NCBI GenBank assembly: GCA_040954595.2 | Contig: CM082595.2 | Location: forward strand, 496,001 to 560,000 | Length of the DNA: 64,000 nucleotides | Direction: 5' to 3' | Origin: Balanoglossus misakiensis | Lineage: Eukaryota > Hemichordata | Part shown: piece by piece, positions 1 through 15,000 of the stretch | How positions within the stretch are numbered: position 1 is the first letter of the stretch | Layout: every line of letters starts with the position of its first letter | Notes under the pieces: model-generated | Told to the model about the DNA's origin: nothing | The model's input: the letters and a program-made list of their open reading frames with translations, nothing else | Database searches by the model: none | Translations under genes and position numbers: made by a program

Positions 1-167
1 AAAGGAAAATAGTTCACCAAGTTTTGTATAAATGCTCAATTGATCAAAAGTTTGGATTACTTTTCACTGAATGTATACCAGTGTCTTCTCTGAAGCAAGC
101 ATCTATCCAGGGTATTTTGAAAACATTATTTGACGTAATTTTTATTCAAGTTTACTTTTGTTTCCAG

Positions 168-2725
168 GCGATATGACAGAATGCCGGCAAGAAGAGATCA
201 CCATGCATGATGTTGATTGTCAAGCTTTGGAACTGCTAGTCCAGTTTGCATACACATCAGAAGTGACAGTCACTGAGAAAAATGTACAAGTGAGTAAAGG
301 CAGTTAGGTTATGAAAATCATTTTTCAATGGTGATCTGAGCACTAGAATGAAAAACTAGATGTAAAACAAGCAAATTTACTGTGTTTTGAAACATCTCAT
401 TTTATTTCCCCACAGACCTTGTTACCTGCTGCAAGTCTATTGCAGTTACACACAGTACGTGATGCGTGCTGCAACTTTCTGATGGGACAGCTTGATCCAA
501 CCAACTGCCTTGGGATACGCCGGTTTGCGGACACCCATGGTTGCTATGAGTTACAGCAGATCTCGCACAAGTTTGCGTTGTTGAATTTCACTGAAGTGGC
601 TGCCTCTGAGGAATACATTCAACTTCCGAAACAAGAGGTAAAAATCTGTGATCTAAAACATTTCAAGAGATATTCACCTTTATTGATTTCAACTCTCTGT
701 TATCTTTGCATGTATGTCATCTCTGTTATGCAAATGTTATTAATTGATTGTCTAATTCTGTTCTTAGATAATAGATCTGATTGGAAGTGACCAATTGAAT
801 GTATCCAGCGAGGAAGTTGTCTTTCGAGCTGTCATTGCTTGGATTTCACATGACGTCACCTCAAGGGGCCAGTACACATCTCAGGTCAGTGATGATTACA
901 GAAAACCACTATGAATTTAACAGATTGTTTGTTTTGAGATATGGGTAAATGGTCATTTCGAGTCGTGATTAAAATGGAACTCAGTTCTTTCTTGTAATTT
1001 CTTTCCAAAGCTTCTAAATTTTGTAAGACTACCACAACTCTCCAAGGAATTCCTAATGAACCAAGTGGAAAGTAACAACATTGTCCGGAATTGTCCTGAG
1101 TGTAAAGATTTCCTGATAGAAGCCATGAAGTATCTTCTGTGTCCGGAACAACGTGCAATATTACAATCACCAAGGACCATGGAGAGACGACCAGAAGGAT
1201 TAACACCCATGCTTTTCTCAATTGGTTAGTGTGTGTTTAACCCTTTCACCACTTTGGTTTGGTCCAAATCCATTGTTTTCTATGGTAACTTTAGACATCT
1301 ATAGAGAGCAGAAAATGATCTAGACCCTTTATATTACAGGTGGTGGTAGTTTATTTGCAATACACAGTGAATGTGAGTGTTTCGATGCAGCAAAAGACAA
1401 ATGGACTCCCATCGCATCCATGACAACAAGGAGAGCAAGACTTGGTGTTGGTGTCATTGCTGGTCTCATCTATGCCGTCGGAGGGTAGGTCTTATCCCTT
1501 TCACCGCTATGGTTCAGTCCAAAGCCATTGTTTCCCATGGTATAGTTGGACTTTTGAAGTGGGAACTGGGGGTGAACAGGTTAAACTAACATGAGCTTCA
1601 AATGTAATCTCCCCTTTACTCTTCCAGCTATGACGGTACTAATGATTTGGCATCAGTTGAAGTGTTTTCATCATATACCAACACATGGTCCCCAGTTGAA
1701 CCGTTAGGAACTCGTCGTAGCTGTGTCGGTGTGGGTGTCCTCAATGGATTGTTATATGCCATAGGTGGTTATGATGGTGCTTCATGTCTCAATAACTGTG
1801 AGAGATACGATCCGCTAACAAACACTTGGACGTCTATAGCACCAATGACTATCAGGAGAAGATATGTGAGAGTTGGAGTGGCTGGTAAGTTGTTTGTTAG
1901 TTTTATTTGGCAAAGACAATTTTCTGTGTGCAGTACATCACTGTAACAGTCACTACATTTGCCCAACTCATCCCCACACTTACAAAGTTGAGATGTTCTT
2001 AGTCTTTAAGCTCAAAATGCCATGTTACTGAGTAAGAGTAATCAATGAAAATTTCATTGTTTTTGTCCCAAACTGTATAGATGGATGTCTGTATGCAGTT
2101 GGTGGATACGATGGTTCAACTCATCTGTCAACAGTGGAGAAATACGACCCTGTTACAAATACATGGAGCAGTGTGGCGGGAATGTTGAGTCGTCGTAGCA
2201 GTGCAGGGGTGGCTGTGATTGATGGCATGCTGTATGTTGCCGGGGGAAACGATGGCTCGTCCTGTCTCAGCAGCATGGAAAGATACAACTCTAATCTGAA
2301 CCAGTGGGAACCGCTTCCATCTATGAATGTCAGAAGGTGAGGATATGGCAGCCATCTTGCAAACTTTGATTGACAACCACCATGAGTTATCAAATATCAA
2401 AACCAATAATGAAAGTGATATACTATTCTGATTGCTTGTTATGTACTACTAAAACATTGTTGTGAATGATGTTGGTCATGTCAGTAATACATTGGACTTT
2501 GATTGTCTTCACAGGAGCACACACGATGTTATTGTAATGGATGGGTATCTTTATGCGATCGGTGGGAATGATGGTAGCAGTAGTTTGAACAGTGTGGAGA
2601 GATTTGATCCCAACACCAATAAATGGACAATGGTTGCTTCTATGTTGACTCGAAGAAGCAGTGTTGCAGTGGCTGTGGCTGATATACTGACTGTGTCTAT
2701 GTTGACAGCAGCAACTAGTGTATGA
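168..2725 (+). CDS. KLHL17: KLHL17-like (actinfilin) BTB-BACK-Kelch protein, 5' partial
   Basis: This is the C-terminal part of a Kelch-like substrate adaptor for Cullin-3 ubiquitin ligases; in vertebrates KLHL17/actinfilin binds F-actin and targets a kainate receptor subunit. Eight exons join in frame: 168-289, 416-637, 768-884, 1011-1224, 1340-1484, 1628-1884, 2081-2336 and 2515-2725, giving about 513 residues plus stop. The first visible exon is the end of the BTB domain ([23 protein letters not shown]), followed by BACK and six Kelch repeats with GG doublets ([16 protein letters not shown]). The stretch [13 protein letters not shown] at the start of the propeller is diagnostic of KLHL17 rather than KLHL20, although the BTB-BACK part resembles both. 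The start codon and first half of BTB lie left of the window. The C-terminus after the last blade is short, as in the family. Family assignment is firm; orthology is inferred from motif agreement. Confidence 0.9.
1237..1308 (+). repeat. MITE-like element copy 1, truncated
   Basis: Lies in KLHL17 intron 4. It begins TTAACCCTTTCACC, continues with the shared core CCATTGTTTTCTATGGTA and ends near CTATAGAG without the right terminus. It is one of eight copies in this window. Confidence 0.7.
1491..1584 (+). repeat. MITE-like element copy 2, near full length
   Basis: Starts 6 bases after the donor of KLHL17 intron 5. The left end is a variant CTTATCCCTTTCACC, the core is CCATTGTTTCCCATGGTA, and the right end is GGGGGTGAACAGGTTAA, close to the inverted complement of the left end. 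Confidence 0.7.
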
Positions 2726-4376
2726 TGTCAGTCATCAGAATATGTGTTTGATGTCAGCAAATGATGTGCACAAAGTCAGCTTATGTCAAGAAAGTCTGTG
2801 TCTCAATGAAGTCACCAAATATCAATGATGAGATTTTGTAATGTCATCAGATTATGGGATTGAACGTCAGTACTTTTGCAAACAACATCATGACATCTTA
2901 AGAAATGTCTACATATCTGAATACATTTTTAAATATATATATTCTGTTTATGGATTTACAGTTTGTCCCTCCAACCATTTCAAACAATTTAAAATTGTCT
3001 TAATTTTAGTAGACTAAAGCATATTGTTATGTAATGAAAGTACATAGTGTTTAAGTTAAGGTATGTGAATTTATTTGTAAATTTTGAAAACTTACAAAAT
3101 ATGCCTTGGGTGTGTTTATGTGTCAGTTTCTTTTTATGGAAAATTTGATAAAGAGCTGTTTCAGTCAGTACATAGTGCCGCTCATACCTTTGAATTTTCT
3201 GAAGCAGTGACTTTGTATAATTAAACAATCTCAATAAGTAGGAATTTTTTCAAACCTATCATGTCTTTGACCGTTTGATAGAAGAAATGTAGAAGTCTGT
3301 TTTACGACATGAAATGTTGAGTCAACCACAGACTTCAGAAACATATCAAGACAGCATATCCTGCTAAAAAATAACCTTTTTCTTACTGCCATCTCTATAA
3401 AGTACAGACTTTTTACAATATAAATGCTTTTGGATACAAACTATGTAGAATTTATACACTTTTTAAAATCCAACGATTGCATTTGTCATTTTCAATGAAA
3501 ATGTCCTCTGAAAGTATCTGATTGTTTACTTTGTGATATGGTACTCTTCTAATATTGGTTCAAAAATGAACTTTAAAAATGGGGAGTAAGCCGAATTTTT
3601 ATATTGAAAGGAACAAGTGTGTTCAGACTTATTGTGTCAGTATTGTTTTGATAAAAAAATTGTGATCCTTGAGAAAGGTGAAATGTAACTGAAATACACC
3701 GTTTGTTGACTGTTTGTTTGTCAGAAGTTTATTTACACTTTCTTATAAAGGCACCAATTAGGAATATTATTATATTTATATAAGTTTTTATGTCCCTTTT
3801 TCCAGATAAACCATAGATGTATTCTTTGTAGCAGTTAAATTATTACATTTTGTAGCTGTATATTTGTGTACGTCTCTTGTGTTATCTATTTTTTGCTCTG
3901 CCATTGCACAGAAATATCTTGCCCGTAACTAGGCTGCATTTATCGTTTCTGTGTGCTGTATGTTCTATTTTGTAGAGAGAATATATTTATTCACACGTTA
4001 TAGGCTGGTGCACTCATCACATGCACTTTTTAAATGACAACAAATATACCGGTACTGCGATATTTTAAAATGTCTTCAACTTTGACTTATACTTTGTGCG
4101 GGGAAAGTTTTAAATTAAGAGTCACTGTGCAGTGCACAGACGACTGATGTACAGAGAGAAAGTTATACTGAAGATTTAAATGAATTATTCGGAGCAAAAT
4201 CAAAGTTCAGGACCAGATACAGAATGTACTTGAAAGTGTTTATTATTCAAGCAAACTATCTAGAAATACAGTCTTCACATTTTGCCTTGATTAATAGTGT
4301 AGGTTTTTTTTTCTCTTCAGTTTGTATTTTGAGTAAGTTATTGTGTAGTTTGATATACACTCTGAGAAAGAATAAA
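2726..4376 (+). other. KLHL17 3'UTR / downstream DNA
   Basis: AT-rich stretch with no coding potential seen on either strand. It runs from the stop codon to a canonical AATAAA at 4371 and is most simply a long 3'UTR. No second gene fits before the convergent OTUD3. Confidence 0.5.
4371..4376 (+). terminator. poly(A) signal AATAAA, probable KLHL17 3' end
   Basis: AATAAA sits in a T-rich context about 1.65 kb after the KLHL17 stop, and just before the 3' end of convergent OTUD3. Earlier AT-rich variants could be used instead. Confidence 0.45.
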
Positions 4377-4588
4377 GCAATACTCTACACTATATACAGT
4401 TTATGAAGTCTTTGGTGCGCATTTAACATGGCCCTGATTAAATAGTGTGAAATAAATAACAAATGAAAGCTATTCCAATTTTGGCATTACACTTCGAAAT
4501 GTTTCAATCTACAAAACAAATTACACAAGACATGATTTTGTCCCCAGGAAGGTGTCACCACTTCTTGTAAATAGACTGATGCTAACAG

Positions 4589-4594
4589 TTTATT
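4589..4594 (-). terminator. poly(A) signal of OTUD3
   Basis: TTTATT on the plus strand reads AATAAA on the minus strand, about 130 bases after the OTUD3 stop. It lies about 215 bases from the KLHL17 signal, so the two transcripts converge tail to tail. Confidence 0.55.
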
Positions 4595-4722
4595 CTCCAC
4601 GGCGTAGTGTGGCAAATAATTGGAAGAGCTGTCAGTCCAAGGCTGTTCCATCATAATTGCACACTTAAAACCACCCGCTGTAAATGTCACCTGTTCATAA
4701 TTTAATCAGTCTAAAGTCTCAA

Positions 4723-7458
<2,736 letters not shown>

Positions 7459-8230
7459 CGTTCAATCGTTGAATCTTCTCTCAAAAAACACACACTAGTT
7501 CAGTTGCTCCGAATTCAGGTCCTCTTTGTTTATGTTCCGTATATTATAGCAGAATGTTGATTGCAACAATTTGACGCAAGGACTATCCTGGCCCAAGTCC
7601 AGGAAGTTGTCCTCAAATAACCTTATAAATGCAACGATCGGGCTTGCAACAGAAACGCCTATAAATGGAGTGTTATGGATACTGTTGAATGGACTGGGCG
7701 CTGGGCAAGAGTTATCCCACCATATATATCCTTGCGTAAAACAACGACGGCACACTGAAACAAGTCGACCTTGTCTCCACGACATCTGACAACAACCGGT
7801 GTCGGGTCGTGTCAAAGGTTAACTGGAATGATCCACTTCAAGCGTGGGAAAATTTCAGTTTTTCGATCAGTATGCCTCTCCTACAAATTAACGTCAAAAA
7901 TATCTTAATTTCTCATTTCTGATGAGAATAATCCGTTTTGTATAATAAGGTTTACTGTAAGTTTTTTGTTTCGTTAATGCTCTAAAGATAAGCGTTTCAA
8001 CTACACCATCCGTGACCCCTGTGCAAAATAATCTAGTTCCACTTCCTTTCGAAGCTTCGTGTCATTTTTTCGTCGTTGAGGGTGCTACAAAAATGATTGT
8101 CAATCATGCAGTGGGCGTATCCAACCTACACAAGCTTACTCGTGATTGGCCAATACAATCATGATAAAATATATGAAGTTATGAACGCACCATTTAAGGT
8201 GTTTTTTTATGAATTATTCATTTTCTATCG
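7459..8230. other. intergenic, OTUD3 upstream region
   Basis: No coding exon recognised. It must contain the OTUD3 promoter, reading leftward; no TATA box is evident near 7460-7560, consistent with a housekeeping-type start. A divergent promoter begins at its right end. Confidence 0.5.
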
Positions 8231-8232
8231 GG

Positions 8233-8282
8233 TATAAAAACTATTGCGCAAGTCATTTGGCACTTGCCGCTCGTCTTCTTCT
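8233..8282 (+). promoter_or_regulatory. TATA box, presumed start and short first exon with splice donor
   Basis: TATAAAA at 8233-8239 is followed about 25-30 bases later by a pyrimidine-rich start region (GCTCGTCTTCTTCT) and then an excellent donor, GTAAGT at 8283. This is the layout of a promoter plus a tiny non-coding first exon. No matching coding exon was found downstream, so the product is unknown and may be non-coding. Confidence 0.4.
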
Positions 8283-9231
8283 GTAAGTATATGTATTTTA
8301 GTCTAATTCTATTTTTGGGGGATTTTATACTCGTTGGTTCTGGAAACCTCGTATGAAATTGTTACCAGTGAGTGCTACAGACTCACTCTTTAACATGTTT
8401 AGTCAGCGTTGACGGGAGCACTTTGCAAAAATTGAAGAGTTTCCAAACTTTGTCGCGTGAAGTCAGATGTCGTCTGCGTCCAAAAATGTGCATAGCTCTC
8501 CCGTTTTGTTCCAAAACAGCAACAGTCGTTCATTTTTTCAAAATATAAAGCGAGGTAAAAAAGCAGTGTCTACAATATAACCCTAGAATGTAAATGTGGT
8601 TTTATTTGTAAAAATTTCGTCCATTATTTTTGAAATCAAAACATTTTCATTATATTGTTATCGACTTCGAGAAATGTCGCGCACGTGGTCGTCGCGTCGG
8701 TTGTCTGCTTCCAAATCGTGATCCTCCCGCTTGGCCACAAACCAATAACCGCAATTTTCAACCCAGAATGAAAAATGTGGTTTTATTTATAAAGTTTCCG
8801 AAGATCGTTCTTGAATTCAAAACATTTGTATAAATTCAACTTTCAAGATTTAGTGATTTTTAAAGTTAGTGCTGCGACATACGGTCCTGTTTATCGGGGT
8901 CGTGTGTTACTTTACTGGCCATTTGTCGGATTCGAACCACGGTACATCACGGCCACTTATGTTTGAATTTCATTTTCAACATTTCTAGTATTTCAATATT
9001 TAAGCGTTCGCCTTTTATTTTAGTCATTTCAGGTCTACCGAAATTGAAATACCAAGGCCTTATCGGGAAAAAAGATGGCGCCAACTTGAGAAGCAACTCT
9101 CGGCGGTGATGACGTCATGATCTCTGCATATGGGTTTCAACCAATCAGAGGTAGGCAACTAAATGTGACATAATTCGATCTTCTGATTGGTCCACAGTTT
9201 TAATTACAAGTAGAAGTCGCATTGAGGCTTT
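8283..9231. other. non-coding stretch with acceptor-like and promoter-like motifs
   Basis: No protein gene seen. At 9022-9033 there is an acceptor-like TTTTAGTCATTTCAG, repeated in each 262-bp unit further right. At 9070-9150 there is a cluster of AAGATGGCGCC, the palindrome ATGACGTCAT (9109-9118, a CRE) and CCAATCAG (9141). Confidence 0.4.
9109..9148. promoter_or_regulatory. CRE palindrome plus CCAAT box
   Basis: ATGACGTCAT is a perfect CREB/ATF-type palindrome, followed 23 bases later by CCAATCAG. An AAGATGGCGCC motif (YY1-like) lies 35 bases upstream. Together they resemble a TATA-less promoter placed immediately before the minisatellite. No downstream gene could be assigned. Confidence 0.35.
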
Positions 9232-10832
9232 GGAGATTAGGAAAGTGTGTTGGGTTAATCATGGGTAAAATATTAAAAATGGGTTATACAAAATGTGTAA
9301 ATAAGCTTTCCCTTCTCCCAAAGGAGATTAGGAAAATGTGTTGGGTTGATCATGGGTAAAACATTAAAAATGGGTTATATAAAATGTGTAAACAAACTTT
9401 CCCTTCTCCCAAAGGAGATTAGGAAAGTGTGTTGGGTTAATCATGGGTAAAATATTAAAAATGGGTTATATAAAATGTGTAAATAACTTTCCCTTCTCCC
9501 AAAGGAGATTAGGAAAGTGTGTTGGGTTAATCATGGGTAAAATATTAAAAATGGGTTATGTAAAATGTGTAAATAAACTTTCCCTTCTTCCAGTGGAGAT
9601 TAGGAAAGTTAAGAATGGGTAAAATATTAAACATGGGTTATATAAAATGTGTAAATAAACTTTCCCTTCTCCCAGTGGAGATTAGGAAAGTTAAGAATGG
9701 GTAAAATATTAAAAATGGGTTATATAAAATGTGTAAATAAACTTTCCCTTCTCACAAAGGAGATTAGGAAAGTGTGTTGGGTTAATCATGGGTAAAATAT
9801 TAATAATGGGTAATATAAAATGTGTAAATAAACTTTCCCTTCTCCCAAAGGAGATTAGGAAAGTGTGTTGGGTTAATCATTGGTAAAATATTAATAATGG
9901 GTAATATAAAATGTGTAAATAAACTTTCCCTTCTCCCAAAGGAGATTAGGAAAGTGTGTTGGGTTAATCATGGGTAAAATATTAAAAATGGGTTATATAA
10001 AATGTATAAAGAACTTTCCCTTCTCCCAAAGGAGATTAGGAAAGTGTGTTGGGTTAATCATGGGTAAAATATTAATAATGGGTAATATAAAATGTGTAAA
10101 TAAACTTTCCCTTCTCCCAAAGGAGATTAAGAAAGTGTGTTGGGTTAATCATGGGTAAAATATTAATAATGGGTAATATAAAATGTGTAAATAAACTTTC
10201 CCTTCTCCCAAAGGAGATTAGGAAAGTGTGTTGGGTTAATCATGGGTAAAATATTAATAATGGGTAATATAAAATGTGTAAATAAACTTTCCCTTCTCCC
10301 AGTGGAGATTAGGAAAGTTAAGAATGGGTAAAATGTTAAACATGGGTTATATAAAATGTGTAAATAAACTTTCCCTTCTCCCAGTGGAGATTAGGAAAGT
10401 TAAGAATGGGTAAAATATTAAAAATGGGTTATATAAAATGTGCAAATAAACTTTCCCTTCTCCCAAAGGAGATTAGGAAAGTGTGTTGGGTTAATAATGG
10501 GTAAAATATTAAAAATGGGTTATATAAAATGTGTAAATAAACTTTCCCTTCTCCCAAAGGAGATTAGGAAAGTTAAGAATTGGTAAAATATTAAAAATGG
10601 GTTATATAAAATGTGTAAATAAAGTTTGGTTAAGAATGGGTAAAATATTAAAAACGGGTTATATAAAATGTGCAAATAACTTTCCTTTCTCCCAAAGGAG
10701 ATTAGGAAAGTGTGTTGGGTTAATAATGGGTAAAATATTAAAAATGGGTTGTATAAAATGTGTAAATAAACTCTCCCTTCTCCCAAAGGAGATTAGTAAA
10801 ATGTTTTTGGTTAATAATGGGTATGATGGTTG
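9232..10832. repeat. 82/91-bp minisatellite, about 18 units
   Basis: Units begin GGAGATTAGGAAAG and end CTTTCCCTTCTCCCAAA. Long units of about 91 bp carry TGTGTTGGGTTAATCATGGG. Short units of about 82 bp replace this with TTAAGAATGGG and tend to end CCCAGT. Each unit holds a near-palindromic AGATTAGGAAAG / CTTTCCCTTCTCC pair. The last unit decays by point changes at 10787-10832. Small ORFs rich in MGKIL/MGYIKC are products of the repeat. Confidence 0.95.
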
Positions 10833-10939
10833 GAATATTGGCTATGTATGTTGCTGATTGTATACAGGTTTTCTCTATGAATGAGCCAGCAAATAGTTTA
10901 ACAAGTTATCTATTCTTCATTACAGGTATAAGTAGATTA

Positions 10940-12060
10940 CTAGTATTTCTTAGAGTCATTTCAGGTACTGGAAGTTTGAAGATGGGAGAAGCAAAGCAGA
11001 ATTAGGGTCTGTAATTTAACTTGATTAATCGTTGGAGCTCTCCGGAAGCCCAGAGCTTCCGGACAGCTCCAACGATTCGGTATTCATTAAAAGTGACCGC
11101 GGATGATACAGTTGAAATGCTGAGCTAACAGCTCCAAAGACTTTGATGCCTGTGAAATCTATTAACCATATCTCTAGTATTCCTAGTCTTTTTAGAGTCA
11201 TTTCAGGTGCTAGAAGTTTGAAGATAGAAGTTTGTCAAGACCATGCAGGAGCGGCTAGCAGAATTGGGGTCTGTAATTTAACTTGATTAATCGTTGGAGC
11301 TCTCTGGAAGCCCAGAGCTTCCGGACAACTCCAACGATTCGGTATTCATTAAAAGTGACCACGGATGATACAGTTGAAATGCTGAGCTAACAGCTCCAAA
11401 GACTTTGATGCCTGTGAAATCTATTAACCATATCTCTAGTATTCCTAGTCTTTTTAGAGTCATTTCAGGTGCTAGAAGTTTGAAGATAGAAGTTTGTCAA
11501 GACCATGCAGGAGCGGCTAGCAGAATTGGGGTCTGTAATTTAACTTGATTAATCGTTGGAGCTCTCCGGAAGCCCAGAGCTTCCGGACAACTCCAACGAT
11601 TCGGTATTCATTAAAAGTGACAGCGGATGATACAGTTGAAATGCTGAGCTAACAGCTCCAAAGACTTTGATGCCTGTGAAATCTATTAACCATATCTCTA
11701 GTATTTCTAGTCTTTTTAGAGTCATTTCAGGTGCTAGAAGTTTGAAGATAGAAGTTTGTCAAGACCATGCAGGAGCGGCTAGCAGAATTGGGGTCTGTAA
11801 TTTAACTTGATTAATCGTTGGAGCTCTCCGGAAGCCCAGAGCTTCCGGACAGTTCCAACGATTCGGTATTCATTAAAAGTGACCACGGATGATACAGTTG
11901 AAATGCTGAGCTAACAGCTCCAAAGACTTTGATGCCTGTGAAATCTATTAACCATATCTCTAGTATTTCTAGTCTTTTTAGAGTCATTTCAGGTGCTAGA
12001 AGTTTGAAGATAGAAGTTTGTCAAGACCATGCAGGAGCGGCTAGCAGAATTGGGGTCTGT
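10940..12060. repeat. 262-bp tandem repeat with hairpin, 4 full copies plus a partial
   Basis: GTTGGAGCTC recurs at 11031, 11293, 11555 and 11817, exactly 262 bases apart. Each copy carries AATCGTTGGAGCT...CCGGAAGC, a 5-base loop CCAGA, then the inverted complement: 23-bp arms with one mismatch in copy 1. Each also carries TTTTAGAGTCATTTCAG, a consensus-like splice acceptor. The first copy is the most diverged upstream of the hairpin. The fifth is cut off by the 34-bp satellite at GGGGTCTGTAT. Confidence 0.95.
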
Positions 12061-12063
12061 ATA

Positions 12064-15000
12064 CGTGTCCTAGTGACGCCTCTGCTTCGGACTGGGTTGT
12101 GTCCTAGTGACGCCCCTGCTTCGGACTGGGTTGTGTCCTAGTGACGCCTCTGCTTCGGACAGGGTTGTGTCCTAGTGACGCCCCTGCTTCGGACTGGGTT
12201 GTGTCCTATAGTGACGCCTCTGCTTCGGACTGGGTTGTGTCCTAGTGACGCCCCTGCTTCGGACTGGGTTGTGTCCTAGTGACGCCTCTGCTTCGGACAG
12301 GGTTGTGTCCTAGTGACGCCCCTGCTTCGGACTGGGTTGTGTCCTAGTGACGCCTCTGCTTCGGACTGGGTTGTGTCCTAGTGACGCCTCTGCTTCGGAC
12401 AGGGTTGTGTCCTAGTGACGCCCCTGCTTCGGACTGGGTTGTGTCCTAGTGACGCCTCTGCTTCGGACTGGGTTGTGTCCTAGTGACGCCTCTGCTTCGG
12501 ACTGGGTTGTGTCCTATAGTGACGCCTCTGCTTAGGACTGGGTTGTGTCCTAGTGACGCCTCTGCTTCGGACAGGGTTGTGTCCTAGTGACGCCTCTGCT
12601 TCGGACTGGGTTGTGTCCTAGTGACGCCTCTGCTTCGGACAGGGTTGTGTCCTAGTGTATAATAATAAATTTTACTAGATTGTAATCACATAATTAATAC
12701 TACATTAGTAAGAATTATAATACTGCCAAGTGAATACCAGATGTGATAAACTAAAATTTAAATGGTAATTGCATAATTACTGCTATATGATTAATAGGAT
12801 TTATAATACATAATAACTGACAGAATTAAAGTGACGCCTCTGCTTCGGACTGGGTTGTGTCCTAGTGACGCCTCTGCTTCGTACTGGGTTGTGTCCTAGT
12901 GACGCCTCTGCTTCGGACTGGGTTGTGTCCTAGTGACGCCTCTGCTTCGGACTGGGTTGTGTCCTAGTGTACGCCTCTGCTTCGGACTGGGTTGTGTCCT
13001 AGTGACGCCTCTGCTTCGGACAGGGTTGTGTCCTAGTGACGCCTCTGCTTAGGACTGGGTTGTGTCCTAGTGACGCCTCTGCTTCGGACAGGGTTGTGTC
13101 CTAGTGACGCCTCTGCTTCGTACAGGGTTGTGTCCTAGTGACGCCCCTGCTTCGGACAGGGTTGTGTCCTAGTGACGCCCCTGCTTCGGACTGGGTTGTG
13201 TCCTAGTGACGCCTCTGCTTCGGACAGGGTTGTGTCCTAGTGACGCCTCTGCTTCGTACAGGGTTGTGTCCTAGTGACGCCCCTGCTTCGGACTGGGTTG
13301 TGTCCTAGTGACGCCTCTGCTTCGGACAGGGTTGTGTCCTAGTGTATAATAATAAATTTTACTAGATTGTAATCACATAATTAATACTACATTAGTAAGA
13401 ATTATAATACTGCCAAGTGAATACCAGATGTGATAAACTAAAATTTAAATGGTAATTGCATAATTACTGCTATATGATTAATAGGATTTATAATACATAA
13501 TAACTGACAGAATTAAAGTGACGCCTCTGCTTCGGACTGGGTTGTGTCCTAGTGACGCCTCTGCTTCGGACTGGGTTGTGTCCTAGTGACGCCTCTGCTT
13601 CGGACTGGGTTGTGTCCTAGTGACGCCTCTGCTTCGGACTGGGTTGTGTCCTAGTGTACGCCTCTGCTTCGGACAGGGTTGTGTCCTAGTGACGCCCCTG
13701 CTTCGGACTGGGTTGTGTCCTAGTGACGCCTCTGCTTCGGACAGGGTTGTGTCCTAGTGTATAATAATAAATTTTAATAGATTGTAATCACATAATTAAT
13801 ACTACATTAGTAAGAATTATAATACTGCCAAGTGAATACCAGATGTGATAAACTAAAATTTAAATGGTAATTGCATAATTACTGCTATATGATTAATAGG
13901 ATTTATAATACATAATAACTGACAGAATTAAAGTGACGCCTCTGCTTCGGACTGGGTTGTGTCCTAGTGACGCCTCTGCTTCGGACTTGGTTGTGTCCTA
14001 GTGACGCCTCTGCTTCGGACAGGGTTGTGTCCTAGTGACGCCCCTGCTTCGGACTGGGTTGTGTCCTAGTGACGCCTCTGCTTCGGACAGGGTTGTGTCC
14101 TAGTGTATAATAATAAATTTTAATAGATTGTAATCACATAATTAATACTACATTAGTAAGAATTATAATACTGCCAAGTGAATACCAGATGTGATAAACT
14201 AAAATTTAAATGGTAATTGCATAATTACTGCTATATGATTAATAGGATTTATAATACATAATAACTGACAGAATTAAAGTGACGCCTCTGCTTCGGACTG
14301 GGTTGTGTCCTAGTGACGCCCCTGCTTCGGACTGGGTTGTGTCCTAGTGACGCCTCTGCTTCGGACAGGGTTGTGTCCTAGTGACGCCCCTGCTTCGGAC
14401 TGGGTTGTGTCCTAGTGACGCCTCTGCTTCGGACTGGGTTGTGTCCTAGTGACGCCCCTGCTTCGGACAGGGTTGTGTCCTAGTGACGCCTCTGCTTCGG
14501 ACTGGGTTGTGTCCTAGTGACGCCTCTGCTTCGGACAGGGTTGTGTCCTAGTGACGCCTCTGCTTCGTACAGGGTTGTGTCCTAGTGACGCCCCTGCTTC
14601 GGACAGGGTTGTGTCCTAGTGACGCCCCTGCTTCGGACTGGGTTGTGTCCTAGTGACGCCTCTGCTTCGGACAGGGTTGTGTCCTAGTGACGCCTCTGCT
14701 TCGTACAGGGTTGTGTCCTAGTGACGCCCCTGCTTCGGACTGGGTTGTGTCCTAGTGACGCCTCTGCTTCGGACAGGGTTGTGTCCTAGTGTATAATAAT
14801 AAATTTTACTAGATTGTAATCACATAATTAATACTACATTAGTAAGAATTATAATACTGCCAAGTGAATACCAGATGTGATAAACTAAAATTTAAATGGT
14901 AATTGCATAATTACTGCTATATGATTAATAGGATTTATAATACATAATAACTGACAGAATTAAAGTGACGCCTCTGCTTCGGACTGGGTTGTGTCCTAGT

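Noticed and set aside
7495-7815. 106-codon minus-strand ORF upstream of OTUD3
   Set aside because: Overlaps the expected OTUD3 promoter, has no family match, and the opposite strand is also open.
9970-10857. Repeated ORFs with MGKIL/MGYIKC motifs on both strands
   Set aside because: Produced by the 82/91-bp minisatellite; unit lengths are not multiples of three and the frame breaks between units.
11100-11160. C/D-box snoRNA-like motifs (GATGATA ... CTGA) in the 262-bp repeat
   Set aside because: The C box is imperfect (GGATGATA), the terminal stem and final D box are missing, and all copies share the same sequence as the repeat.
10940-12060. Hairpins as microRNA precursors
   Set aside because: The stem is about 23 bp with a 5-base loop, too short for a usual animal pre-miRNA. 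Kept only as a structural finding.
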